Positions 1 through 9,687 are shown, numbered from the stretch's first letter. The stretch: 32,253 nucleotides of DNA from Candidatus Parvarchaeota archaeon (GCA_023378865.1 JAMCSP010000010.1:20056-52308), one strand, 5' to 3'. The notes: generated from the letters alone by a model not told the origin. Translations and numbers: made by a program.

Positions 1-970
1 AAGACAGACGTATTATACGGATTTGCAGCAGACTGGCACCAGTTCGTAAACAATGAATGCACTGCCAAGGTTACTGATCCATCAGGAATGATAATTACAG
101 GCATATCCAATTCCTCCACTTCCTACATTGTACAAAAGAAGACATACAACATAACATTCGCTGAAGAAGGTCTGCCTGCAGGATTCTCATGGACAGTAAA
201 CTTCAAAGGAACAAACTATTCAACTACCAACAAAGATAACAGTCTAATTTTAACAACATACGCATTTAATACCCAGTACCAGTTTTACAATGAATCTTAT
301 ACAGAAGACGGCTGCAATCTGCTTTATAGACCATACCCTTCATCAGGCAGTTACAATTCAGTAAGCGGAAACGTGACAGTAACGGTTCAATATTATGCAT
401 ATTCGAATTCATGTACTCCTTTCACAGTAGAAACAGGCTCCAGATACAGTTCTTTAAGCTTTAAATTCACAGTCCCTTCGGATTATTCCTCTAATAACCT
501 TGTTCTATTGGAGACTTCAGGCAGTGCTGCTGATAACATAAACAGTGTAACTCTTCCACCCAACTGTCAGATACTAAATGAAAGCGAAGATATAAATGGT
601 TATAGCGGTGTCTTCTCCGCGGTTTGCATCGAACCTGCTGGCTCATATTACATCAACACAAGCAGTAGTTACAGTTATATTGCTTCCGCTGCCTACATAC
701 TCAACGGCACGGATTATTCACTGGCATCTAACATGACAGAATACACAGGTTATTCTTCAGAGCAGCTTAACTCCACTTTAAGCAAGCTTTACCCTATGAC
801 AGTATGCAATGTAGGTGCCGGCGATGGCTTATCCGTTGCTTACAAGACAGACGTATTATACGGATTTGCAGCAGACTGGCACCAGTTCGTAAACAATGAA
901 TGCACTGCCAAGGTTACTGATCCATCAGGAATGATAATTACAGGCATATCCAATTCCTCCACTTCCTACA
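1..970 (+). repeat. In-frame tandem repeat, 843-bp period, about 1.15 units visible
   Basis: Direct comparison: 1-127 is identical to 844-970, diverging at 128/971 just before the stop codon. Confidence 0.93.
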
Positions 971-981
971 CTTTGCCTTGA
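1..981 (+). CDS. C-terminal part of a tandem-repeat surface protein (5' end outside the window)
   Basis: Frame 1 is open from base 1 (KTDVLYGFAADWHQ...) into the listed 88..981 ORF. Bases 1-127 recur at 844-970 (843 bp = 281 aa period). Contains the module FAEEGLPAGFSWTVNFKGTNYS...CNLLYRPYPSSG. Stop TGA at 979-981. Confidence 0.85.
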   Translation, partial: KTDVLYGFAADWHQFVNNECTAKVTDPSGMIITGISNSSTSYIVQKKTYNITFAEEGLPAGFSWTVNFKGTNYSTTNKDNSLILTTYAFNTQYQFYNESYTEDGCNLLYRPYPSSGSYNSVSGNVTVTVQYYAYSNSCTPFTVETGSRYSSLSFKFTVPSDYSSNNLVLLETSGSAADNINSVTLPPNCQILNESEDINGYSGVFSAVCIEPAGSYYINTSSSYSYIASAAYILNGTDYSLASNMTEYTGYSSEQLNSTLSKLYPMTVCNVGAGDGLSVAYKTDVLYGFAADWHQFVNNECTAKVTDPSGMIITGISNSSTSYTLP

Positions 982-1005
982 TTTTTATAAAAAATTGAAT
1001 TTTAT

Positions 1006-3705
1006 TTATTTCCAGTATTCTTTGGTTTCTATGTAATTTTTTTCTGCTTCAATTATTTTATCTATAAGCTCATCTTCATTTTTGCTGTATGAAGATAAAA
1101 TCCTACTAGCTGTTTTGGCGCCTATTCCATAAGCGGAACTTACTATGCATGCCTTTTTATCATAGCCTAAGTATAATGCGCCATTTTGTTTAACGCTTTC
1201 AAAGAGTAACTGCTCTTCTTTGTTTAATTTCTTGTTTTTAAATGCCTTCTTTAATATCTTTTCATAGATATCCTTTTGCTTCATTTTGTAGAACCCTATG
1301 TACCTTGCTTTGCATTTTGGACATTTTATCCCGTCTGTATTTTTTACCAGCATGCTACCTATCTTGTATCCGCAGTTCATGCACTGCATGAGTATCTCCG
1401 TGTTCTCTATTCTTTCAAGAACAAGCTGTCTTAGTACTTTCTTTGCCTCTTCTGGCTTTATTATAGAACCGCCATAGCTGCTTTCCAGCCCTTCATAAGT
1501 AAGTGGTGAGGCTTCACCCTTGTTTACAATAACTTCTATTTCCCCTTTATTTATCCTATTAAGTACGTCTTCAGCAGACTTTACGTCTATTTTACTGGAA
1601 AAAATCTCTTTGAAGGTTTCTTCCTCCACTACACTGTTATCATACATTTCTACAAGGCTTCTTAACCTCATCTTTGTAAAGTCTGCGTATTTGTTTATAA
1701 TTCCGAACCTTTTTGCTATATTAAGAAATCTATATTCATACAAGGAGGTTCTCTTTATGCTTTCTTTTATTCTTTTTTCAATATCATTTAAATTTACAAG
1801 CATGTCCTTTATTTTTTCTGCTGGTATGAATGTTTTTATCATTATCCTATAAGGATCAACTTTGCTTAGAACGCTTTCGCCGATTATTTCTGTTATTTTA
1901 GAGGTTATTGCCTTTGAAATTGCCTCATTTGTCATGTTTCCAAAAGTGGAATGGATTATAGCATAGTCCTCAACTTTTTCTATAACTATTCTTTTTGAGT
2001 TTGGAATTATGAAATTTTCTTTCTGTTCCTTTAAGACTGAAAACTTGTCAGAGTATTTTTCTCTTAAATCAGCGGCTTCCTCAGCCACGAATCTATAGAC
2101 TGGCATTAGTTCTCCCTCCCATGCAGGTATGGCTCCTACGCTGCTGTTTGTTCTTACGACTTCAATTTTCTGGTTTTCTATTTTTATTATTTTCCAGTTC
2201 TCCCCGCGCATTATAAAATTGTTTCCTTCTTTCCCATTTTCAGCTACGAACTCCTCATCCAATACCCCTATTTTTTTATTGAGTTGGCTGTCTATAACAA
2301 TGTAGGTTTTTCTGTCGGGAATTGAGGATATGTTATTTATATAAAAAAGCAGACCTTTCTTAGTTCTTATAAGCCCCTCCCCATAATATCTAATCATGAA
2401 ATGCTTTATTAGAAAATCAATTACTTCTTCAAATTTCTCTTTTTTCAGTTCTCTGTAAGCATAGCTCTTTTTTATTATCTGGAATATCTCATCTTTTTTC
2501 TGTACTCCGTCTATTATCAAGCCAACTATCTGATGTGCAAGGATATCCAAGCTTACTTTTGGCAGCGATATAACTTCAAGCTTCCCTTTTAATCTGCAAT
2601 TATCTATTGACTTGCTCTCTAAATAATCATCTATGTTTATTGTAACAAGCTTTCCTTTTGCTATTCCCATCTGGTTATGGTTTGATCTTCCTACTCTTTG
2701 TATAAGCTTTACTACCTGCCTTGGCGACATGTACTGTATTACCAAGTCCACATTTCCTATGTCTATACCAAGTTCCAAAGAACTTGTAGCTATCATAACG
2801 TCTATTTTGCCTACTTTGAATGCGTTTTCTATCTCTGTTCTAACTTCCTTTGAAAGGGAACTATGATGTACTTCCATTTTTTTGTCTTTAAGGAATTTGC
2901 TTAACCTAGAACCTAAAAGCTCAGCAGTTTCTCTAGTGTTTGTAAATATTATCGTCGACTTGGAGTCTTTTATTTCATCGCTTATGTATCTTAGGGAGTT
3001 TGCAACAAGTTTGCTCACATTCTCCTTTGAAGCTACTTCTTCATCCTCTTTGTTGAAACTAGGGTAAGCAACTTCAATATCGTATTTCTTTTCCCCTGGA
3101 AATTCAACGCTTTCTTCAGCCGATAAGTATTCTTTCGTTTCATTAAAATCTGCTATTGTTGCGCTTATTCCTACTACCTGGAAGTTTGAAATTCTGCGAA
3201 GTCTTTCGAGACCCACTGAAAACTGGGTTCCTCTTTTTGATTCCATCAGGCTTTGGACTTCGTCTACGATAACATACTTTAAATTTTTCAATTTTTCCAC
3301 TAGTTTCTTGCTAAGCATCATTGACTGAACGGTTTCAGGCGTAGTTATAAGACAATGCGGTGGCATTCGCGATTGATTTGCTCTTTCATATGCAGTTGTG
3401 TCTCCATGCCTTATATCGACTTCGATCCCCATTTTATTGCTTATGGTTATTATGTTTTTGAATATGTCTCTGTTTAGCGATTTCAATGGCGTTATGTAAA
3501 GAAGTTGTATGCCTTCCGAGTCAGGATTTAATTTGTCAAGCAAGGGTAAAAAAGCTGCAAGTGTTTTTCCGTATCCTGTCGGTGCCCTGAATATAATGTT
3601 CTTTCCTTCCTTTATCTTAGGTATAACTATCTTTTGTATCTCTGTAAGGTCAGTAAATCCAGCTTCCTTTAGTACCTTTTCCAGTTTTATTGATATGCCT
3701 TCCAT
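1006..3705 (-). CDS. lhr: Lhr-type superfamily 2 DNA/RNA helicase with C-terminal Cys4 zinc-finger-like motif
   Basis: Motif I APTGYGKT, motif II VDEVQS, SSLELGIDIGNVDLVIQYMSPRQVVKLIQRVGRSNH (typical of Lhr), C-terminal CMNCG...CPKCKA. Confidence 0.9.
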   Translation of the reverse strand: MEGISIKLEKVLKEAGFTDLTEIQKIVIPKIKEGKNIIFRAPTGYGKTLAAFLPLLDKLNPDSEGIQLLYITPLKSLNRDIFKNIITISNKMGIEVDIRHGDTTAYERANQSRMPPHCLITTPETVQSMMLSKKLVEKLKNLKYVIVDEVQSLMESKRGTQFSVGLERLRRISNFQVVGISATIADFNETKEYLSAEESVEFPGEKKYDIEVAYPSFNKEDEEVASKENVSKLVANSLRYISDEIKDSKSTIIFTNTRETAELLGSRLSKFLKDKKMEVHHSSLSKEVRTEIENAFKVGKIDVMIATSSLELGIDIGNVDLVIQYMSPRQVVKLIQRVGRSNHNQMGIAKGKLVTINIDDYLESKSIDNCRLKGKLEVISLPKVSLDILAHQIVGLIIDGVQKKDEIFQIIKKSYAYRELKKEKFEEVIDFLIKHFMIRYYGEGLIRTKKGLLFYINNISSIPDRKTYIVIDSQLNKKIGVLDEEFVAENGKEGNNFIMRGENWKIIKIENQKIEVVRTNSSVGAIPAWEGELMPVYRFVAEEAADLREKYSDKFSVLKEQKENFIIPNSKRIVIEKVEDYAIIHSTFGNMTNEAISKAITSKITEIIGESVLSKVDPYRIMIKTFIPAEKIKDMLVNLNDIEKRIKESIKRTSLYEYRFLNIAKRFGIINKYADFTKMRLRSLVEMYDNSVVEEETFKEIFSSKIDVKSAEDVLNRINKGEIEVIVNKGEASPLTYEGLESSYGGSIIKPEEAKKVLRQLVLERIENTEILMQCMNCGYKIGSMLVKNTDGIKCPKCKARYIGFYKMKQKDIYEKILKKAFKNKKLNKEEQLLFESVKQNGALYLGYDKKACIVSSAYGIGAKTASRILSSYSKNEDELIDKIIEAEKNYIETKEYWK

Positions 3706-3775
3706 TATGTATTTTATCCTGCGATAATTTTATGCCGTGTATAATTTATTAATACCTTTCAAATGATATATTGCT

Positions 3776-4972
3776 ATGGATAAGTTTAAAAAAGTACTTG
3801 ATAGGGCGTATTCTGTGTTTGTGCCTTCTCAAAAAGAGAAAGCTAAGCTCGATAAAACCGCGGAAGAATTGATGAGTCTGTTAAATAAAAATGCAACCAA
3901 TAAGCAAGCGAACGTTGAGTTCAGATTTAGCGGTTCTTATGCAAAGGGGACATGGATAAAGAATGAGAGCGATATAGACATACTTGCAATTTTCAATTCA
4001 GAAGAGGAAATGAAAAGTTTGTCTTTCTTAGTTCCGAAAGGCTTTATTCCTACTTTTGGTACAAGGAAATACTTTAAGGGGCTGTTTAATGGGATAAAAG
4101 TAGAAGTCGTTCCAGTACTTAGATTTTCTGACGTAAACTCAGTAGAAAATTCTATAGATTTATCAGTTCTTCATGCAAATTACATAAATGCTTCTTTGTC
4201 CAGTTCACAGAAAAAGGATGTTATAATATTAAAGGCCTTTTGCAAGGCTAATAACTGTTATGGCTCGGAGACATACATGCATGGGTTTTCAGGTTATTCA
4301 TTGGAGGTAATGGTAAAGGAATTTGGAAGCTTTATGGCTTTGGTGGAAGCAGTTAATTCGTGGAAGCCGCCCGTTATAATTGGGAAGGCTTTGAATAAAA
4401 ACAGTTTTCCTATTTTTATTCCTGATCCAACCAATATAAAAAGAAATATATGCGCTTCTGTGAATGAAGAAAACCTGTCGAAGTTTGTTCTTTCTATGAA
4501 GCTTTTCTATCTTTCTCCCTCGTTCGATTTTTTTATAAAGCAGAGCATTAAGAAGCAGGTGCTGAAAGAGGCTAAAGCACGCGGAACAAAATTATTTGTT
4601 TTTACCACAAAAATAATGGAACCAAGGGATGTTTTTCTTTCAAAGTATGTAAAGAACCTGGATAAACTGGTAAAGGAACTTAAAGCAGAAGATATAGAGA
4701 TATACTCCTTTGATGTTGATTTTACTGAAAAAAGCGCAAGTTTGTTCCTTCAAGTTAAAAATACCCCTAAGACAAAAACTAAAATAGTATATGGCCCAGA
4801 AGTCTTTTCAAATGTTGAGATAGTCAAAAATTTTATCAGGGCGCATAAAAATGTATTTATTGCAGGAAAATTCATCTGTTATGATAAAAATTACAATGTT
4901 AAGGATTTCAATAAATTTATATTGCTTAAAATAAAAGAATATATGTCTCCCAAATCAATATCTATTAATTGA
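3776..4972 (+). CDS. cca: Archaeal (class I) CCA-adding tRNA nucleotidyltransferase
   Basis: Nucleotidyltransferase signature FRFSGSYAKGTWIKNESDIDILAIF, archaeal-type length and C-terminal region. Confidence 0.9.
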   Translation: MDKFKKVLDRAYSVFVPSQKEKAKLDKTAEELMSLLNKNATNKQANVEFRFSGSYAKGTWIKNESDIDILAIFNSEEEMKSLSFLVPKGFIPTFGTRKYFKGLFNGIKVEVVPVLRFSDVNSVENSIDLSVLHANYINASLSSSQKKDVIILKAFCKANNCYGSETYMHGFSGYSLEVMVKEFGSFMALVEAVNSWKPPVIIGKALNKNSFPIFIPDPTNIKRNICASVNEENLSKFVLSMKLFYLSPSFDFFIKQSIKKQVLKEAKARGTKLFVFTTKIMEPRDVFLSKYVKNLDKLVKELKAEDIEIYSFDVDFTEKSASLFLQVKNTPKTKTKIVYGPEVFSNVEIVKNFIRAHKNVFIAGKFICYDKNYNVKDFNKFILLKIKEYMSPKSISIN

Positions 4973-4973
4973 T

Positions 4974-5045
4974 GCCCGAGTAGCTCAACGGCAGAGCACT
5001 TGGCTGTTAACCAAGGCGTTGCAGGTTCGAATCCTGCCCCGGGCG
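4974..5045 (+). tRNA. tRNA-Asn (anticodon GTT)
   Basis: Cloverleaf: acceptor gcccgag/cccgggc (A6-C67 mismatch), D arm gctc/gagc, anticodon arm cttgg-ctGTTaa-ccaag, T arm gcagg-ttcgaat-cctgc, discriminator G; CCA not encoded. Confidence 0.95.
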
Positions 5046-5076
5046 CTTTAAATTTTAATGGCTGTTTTATAGTGTT

Positions 5077-5092
5077 GGAAATATTTATATAT
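5077..5092 (+). promoter_or_regulatory. Putative archaeal BRE/TATA promoter for the 5115 ORF
   Basis: ggaaatatttatatat centred about 27 nt upstream of the ATG at 5115, consistent with leaderless transcription. Confidence 0.5.
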
Positions 5093-5114
5093 TAGTAGTA
5101 ATCAAATAGAAAAT

Positions 5115-5822
5115 ATGGGATTGTTTGATTTGATCAACTTTGCGGCTGACAAAGCATATCATAAGTATAAAGACTCTAAATTAGAAAGCGCAATGGATGC
5201 TATTTTAGATTCTCTGGATTTAACAGCAATAAACATAGAAATTTTGCCGTATACTGAAGGACAGGATAAGCACAAGATAAGAGGAAAGGTCTACAAATTA
5301 AGTAAAGATGAAGTACTTAAATCAAGTGCGACTTATTTTTTGACAACTTCTGATTGGCTTTTAAAATCATGCATATCCGTAAATTATGATAAAACCTACG
5401 AGGCAGCTTTACATGAAAAGTCAGGTTACTTCTATCAGAATTTTGTTAAAGGATATCCGGATCCATCTAAAAATTACAAAGAAAAATATGGCTCAAGTCC
5501 GGCCATTACTGCTTTATTTTTGTATGTCCCAGAAGATAAGGTAATGCTGGCAATTCCAAAATTCATAAGAGACGAGAAGACTGGTAAGAACCTATTGTCA
5601 AAGAGGGCAGCTTCTGAAGAATTTGATAAAATTGAAAAGTTAAAAGTTGAGAATCCAGAAAAATTTGAACATCTCCTTTCAAATTTCTATTACAGGGCAA
5701 AAATGTTCTCGTATAAAGTTGCAGAGGAATTAAAAAGCTACGATAAAAATGATCTAGGAAATGCATTTAAGCAATTCCAGGAAAAACACGGCCCTGAAAG
5801 TGAGATAGAATACACTTTCTAA
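5115..5822 (+). CDS. Hypothetical protein (235 aa, no recognised family)
   Basis: Long ORF with its own TATA-like element; predicted soluble and charged. Confidence 0.75.
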   Translation: MGLFDLINFAADKAYHKYKDSKLESAMDAILDSLDLTAINIEILPYTEGQDKHKIRGKVYKLSKDEVLKSSATYFLTTSDWLLKSCISVNYDKTYEAALHEKSGYFYQNFVKGYPDPSKNYKEKYGSSPAITALFLYVPEDKVMLAIPKFIRDEKTGKNLLSKRAASEEFDKIEKLKVENPEKFEHLLSNFYYRAKMFSYKVAEELKSYDKNDLGNAFKQFQEKHGPESEIEYTF

Positions 5823-5882
5823 ACTTTATAAAACTAATTAACGTCTAAAAAGGATAAATATCAACATAAATTATAACTATTT

Positions 5883-8312
5883 ATGTTGACTAAGAAGGCA
5901 CAGATAGTTATAGGTATAGGAGTTATTATATTATCCGCTGCATTTCTTTTGGTAGGTGTTTATTTTGCTAATTTACAGGGGCTTTTCTTCCAAAATGGCG
6001 CAAGGTCTTTGCAGTTATTCGCTGACAACATAGGCTTTTCAATAAATTCTCTTTATAGTGCACCTTCATCAATGTCTATTACTTTGGCAGGAAACAATTC
6101 AATGTGTACATGGGACCCATCGATAGCAGCTTATACCTGCGCTGGCGGATCTAAAGTATATAATGTATCCTATGCTAATGGCCCTACTCTAGATTCCGGT
6201 AAAAATGTGTTCAGTGTTGCTCTTTGTTTTATGATAGGATACGGTTTTGGAGGGGTTGGTGGTTCGGAAGATACTGCAGAAGAATCCGTTGATACAGCTG
6301 CACAGGTGACAAAAGATGAAGTAGCAACCGGATTAGAATCTGCAGGAGAAGAGTCAGCAGACTTAGCTGAATCTACTGCAGAAGAGTCGGCAGGACAGGT
6401 TGCACAGGAGGCTGGGCAGGGGCCTAAAAGCAGTTTATTAACTAGAATAAAAACTGCAATAAAAGACAGGATAATTACAGACATAAAACAGCCTTTTGTG
6501 CAGGATTTACCCGAGGATTCTTTGCTTTCCAGCAGTCTTTCAAATATAAGGGATATCCTACCAAGTATGAAAGTATTTATACCAACTGCTGTAGCGTCCC
6601 TTTCTGTAGCCTTGGTATCCGTTCCTATAATAGAGGCTTGGTTTGGTACTAACAGTGCAAATCTTAATACTTTCGTTACTAAGGGAATTTATATAAATGG
6701 ACAACAAGTTGGAGCTTTAACCGGACCATCTGTATCGATAAGCCAGCAGATAGCTTCGGCATATCTCACGCAGGCCCCATTGCCATTCAAGTATGCTGCG
6801 GCAGACTACGTATTACAGCAATACTCCCAGTTGTTATCAAGTGAACAGACATTAAACTCCTTGCCATCAGGCATCGGAAAGGATACTTTGATTCTTTTTG
6901 CTTCAAAGCAGGTTGCTGTAAAACAGGATGTTTTATCCGAACTTTCTAATTCAGCATCTACAGCGGCTTCAAATAATCCATATGGGACTCCAATTTCTGG
7001 CGTTTCCGCCCCGGGTAGTTTAAGTTCTTCAAGTTCATTGGTAGGCTCAGTGTCATTGTCGCAAAGCGGAAGTGATCCATTGCTGTCTATTCCATTTTTC
7101 CTTGCACAGAATGCATTTCTTGTTTATGCTAGAACTGCCAGCTGCTTAAGTCTTCCATCCCAGCCTTTGAATGTAAAGAATTATAACTCAGCAGGATCTG
7201 CATTCTCGTCGTTATCTTCTGAATTAGGCGCAGCTACTACCCTTGTAAATTTATATACAAAAGTGAATAGCGTTCTTCCTTTAGGAACATACTTTGTAGG
7301 ATACGGTGGTGAAATATACCTTAACGGCCAGTCAAGCGGTAGGCCAACGCAGGTTACCAGCCCTTTGATAACAGATATGAATGACATGTGTGAGCTTGCA
7401 CAGACTGCAGCAGAACCTGGGCAGAATTTAAGGACTCTTATACAGCCAAGCGGTAACGGTTCTATTTCATTTTCAATATCTCAGGGACTTTATAATACTC
7501 TTTGCTCACCAAATAATGCTTTGTTTCCACATACGCTGCAAACAGAACTTAACAGTCTTTTTAATTCAAAGGCAAGCACTCAAAATATAACTATTTTGTT
7601 ACCGCCTGGAGAATCATTGGCCATCTCTAATCAGAAAAACAATGTAAACCTGTGCATATACAGGATGCTTGTTGATTCTTTTGGTTCTCCAGTAATAGAT
7701 ACAAACAATTTCAATAATCCCTCATTTAATGTTACTGAATATGGCGCACCAGTTTCATGCGTTAATATTACAAATTTAAGTGATGGAAAAGTCAATATAG
7801 GTTTAACTCAAAAGGAATTATTAGAATTGGAAAACATGAGAAATAATCCAGATTTCTACATAAACAATGGTTCATTGTTTGGTTTTTCTGTTCCTTTAAT
7901 GGATTTTCCAAACCAGTTAACTGCAACCAATAGTTTAGGTCAAAACAGCTTCCTGTCAGCAGGCAACTTTATAGGAGGAGGGCAGCCGGTAATGAAAAAA
8001 GACTTCGGGGTGGATTTCCCAGTGGCTTCTTTGATTGCATCTTTTATCGGAAAAAGTATTCCTAAACTTCAAGTCGGCATATCAACATCTTTGGATAATT
8101 TCCTGGTTTCCCCAATGATAACTATATCAGCGTATGATACTAATCTTTCATACTACGAAACGGATTATTCAAATGTAACTTTGGAATTTACAAAAACACA
8201 GCAAGGCAGCGTGACAGATTATAATATAAATAATGTTTATAATAATTTAGTTTTCGGAGTGTATCCGAATAATCCAAATTCGTTCGGAGGTACTTATTTT
8301 TCGGGGAGTTGA
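5883..8312 (+). CDS. Large membrane-anchored surface protein with prepilin-like N-terminus (KKAQIVIGIGVIILSAAF); first gene of the surface operon
   Basis: N-terminal hydrophobic segment after a short basic leader, Ser/Asn/Thr-rich body, TATA-like ggataaatat about 26 nt upstream, tight spacing to the next gene. Confidence 0.8.
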   Translation: MLTKKAQIVIGIGVIILSAAFLLVGVYFANLQGLFFQNGARSLQLFADNIGFSINSLYSAPSSMSITLAGNNSMCTWDPSIAAYTCAGGSKVYNVSYANGPTLDSGKNVFSVALCFMIGYGFGGVGGSEDTAEESVDTAAQVTKDEVATGLESAGEESADLAESTAEESAGQVAQEAGQGPKSSLLTRIKTAIKDRIITDIKQPFVQDLPEDSLLSSSLSNIRDILPSMKVFIPTAVASLSVALVSVPIIEAWFGTNSANLNTFVTKGIYINGQQVGALTGPSVSISQQIASAYLTQAPLPFKYAAADYVLQQYSQLLSSEQTLNSLPSGIGKDTLILFASKQVAVKQDVLSELSNSASTAASNNPYGTPISGVSAPGSLSSSSSLVGSVSLSQSGSDPLLSIPFFLAQNAFLVYARTASCLSLPSQPLNVKNYNSAGSAFSSLSSELGAATTLVNLYTKVNSVLPLGTYFVGYGGEIYLNGQSSGRPTQVTSPLITDMNDMCELAQTAAEPGQNLRTLIQPSGNGSISFSISQGLYNTLCSPNNALFPHTLQTELNSLFNSKASTQNITILLPPGESLAISNQKNNVNLCIYRMLVDSFGSPVIDTNNFNNPSFNVTEYGAPVSCVNITNLSDGKVNIGLTQKELLELENMRNNPDFYINNGSLFGFSVPLMDFPNQLTATNSLGQNSFLSAGNFIGGGQPVMKKDFGVDFPVASLIASFIGKSIPKLQVGISTSLDNFLVSPMITISAYDTNLSYYETDYSNVTLEFTKTQQGSVTDYNINNVYNNLVFGVYPNNPNSFGGTYFSGS

Positions 8313-8318
8313 ATAAAC

Positions 8319-9125
8319 ATGGCATTAGTTGAAATGATGGCTTTTTTGAATGCAGGCATACTAATAGTTGCATTTGCCCTGTTGTTAGTGGTATTATCCT
8401 TTAGCGTTTCTCAGATAAACAGTACAAGCGTCTTTGCAAACTCAGAATCGGTTGCAGCAGGGATAGGCACAAGATTAATAACTTCTCCAAATTGTTTTGC
8501 TTATAAAAACACAATTTCCTATTATAATTCAAGCCTTGATGCTCCAGGCGGGCCATTGTATTCTTCTTCATACACTGAACCGGGAGTAGTAAATATAAAT
8601 AAATTCATTGAAAATTACTTCCTTTCCTGCATGCAATACATCTATTTTGGAGGGGCAACAGACATTCCTTCCTTACAGTCAGATCTTCAGGCAGCAACAG
8701 GGGTTTCATTGACTTTGTTTGATACCCAAAATCCAAACGAGCTTGGTCCAACTGGCTCTTTGTATCTTTCTAATTACAATCAGTTTAATTTTGGAGAAAG
8801 CTTTCAGCAGACAGAAGCTTTAATAGAAAAATATGCGCAAGATGCAGAATATGCTGCCATGGGTGCAAGCTTAGCTTCTAGTTTGGCAATTATGATTGCT
8901 ACTGGAGGGGCTATCCAGTTTAATATAATTCTTGCAGTGGGCCAACACTCCACTACAGAAATAGCACCGCAATATGCTTTAGCATCGATATTCTACTCCG
9001 AAAATACATATACTGAAAGTTTTCCTGTAGAGATACAATTTACTAATGCACAGGGACAGCCGACTTTCCAAAACAGCGGCGTATTACAAGTTCAGGTTAC
9101 TTATGGAATTCCGCCTTACAGTTAG
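8319..9125 (+). CDS. Membrane-anchored surface protein, N-terminal TM (268 aa)
   Basis: MALVEMMAFLNAGILIVAFALLLVVLSFSVSQ followed by an Asn/Ser-rich domain; 6-nt gap from the upstream gene. Confidence 0.8.
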   Translation: MALVEMMAFLNAGILIVAFALLLVVLSFSVSQINSTSVFANSESVAAGIGTRLITSPNCFAYKNTISYYNSSLDAPGGPLYSSSYTEPGVVNINKFIENYFLSCMQYIYFGGATDIPSLQSDLQAATGVSLTLFDTQNPNELGPTGSLYLSNYNQFNFGESFQQTEALIEKYAQDAEYAAMGASLASSLAIMIATGGAIQFNIILAVGQHSTTEIAPQYALASIFYSENTYTESFPVEIQFTNAQGQPTFQNSGVLQVQVTYGIPPYS

Positions 9126-9126
9126 A

Positions 9127-9687
9127 ATGGGTAAAAAAGGCCAGCTTACGATGCTGGATTTGGTTTTGGCACCATTAGCTGCAGTAGTATTAGCAGTATT
9201 AGCGTCTGCTTTATTGCATAGCGCTACTGCAAATTTGTTAACGGCGGTAAGCCAGCAGCCAGTTTCATTTTCATGTAATTTTGCTTTGGATACAATGTAC
9301 AGTACATACTATGTTCATAATGCATTTGCTTTGTCCCAGCTGGCATTAACCAATCCAAGCCAGTATGCTCTTGCGAATTCGAATAAAGAGCAGTCCTTTT
9401 CAACGAACTGCAGCGGAGCCTGCGATTCCAATTACAATTACATTCAAAGTTACCTTTATAATTCCTCTTCGCTTTACAGTGATTTTATAGGCTATTTTTC
9501 TGGGTTTTCCCTAAGTAATTTTCAGGTTTTGACAGGACAGGAGGCAGCCACATTGAAAGCATTAGGTATGCAGGTCTTTTTGAATCAGATACCTGCAGGA
9601 GTTACAGGCACTTCGGAGTGCAGCATGCAGGTTTATAATCCTGCAGATCCTTCGAAGCCTTATACTATTTACGGGGTGATGAATTAA
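9127..9687 (+). CDS. Prepilin-like membrane-anchored protein (start reassigned from 9046)
   Basis: ATG at 9127, in frame with the listed ORF, gives MGKKGQLTMLDLVLAPLAAVVLAVLASALL (KGQ class III/prepilin-like); 1 nt after the upstream stop. Confidence 0.8.
   Translation: MGKKGQLTMLDLVLAPLAAVVLAVLASALLHSATANLLTAVSQQPVSFSCNFALDTMYSTYYVHNAFALSQLALTNPSQYALANSNKEQSFSTNCSGACDSNYNYIQSYLYNSSSLYSDFIGYFSGFSLSNFQVLTGQEAATLKALGMQVFLNQIPAGVTGTSECSMQVYNPADPSKPYTIYGVMN

Noticed and set aside
9046-9126. Upstream start of the 213-aa ORF (MHRDSRLSKTAAYYKFRLLMEFRLTVR)
   Set aside because: Overlaps the preceding CDS; the in-frame ATG at 9127 yields a typical KGQ prepilin-like start.
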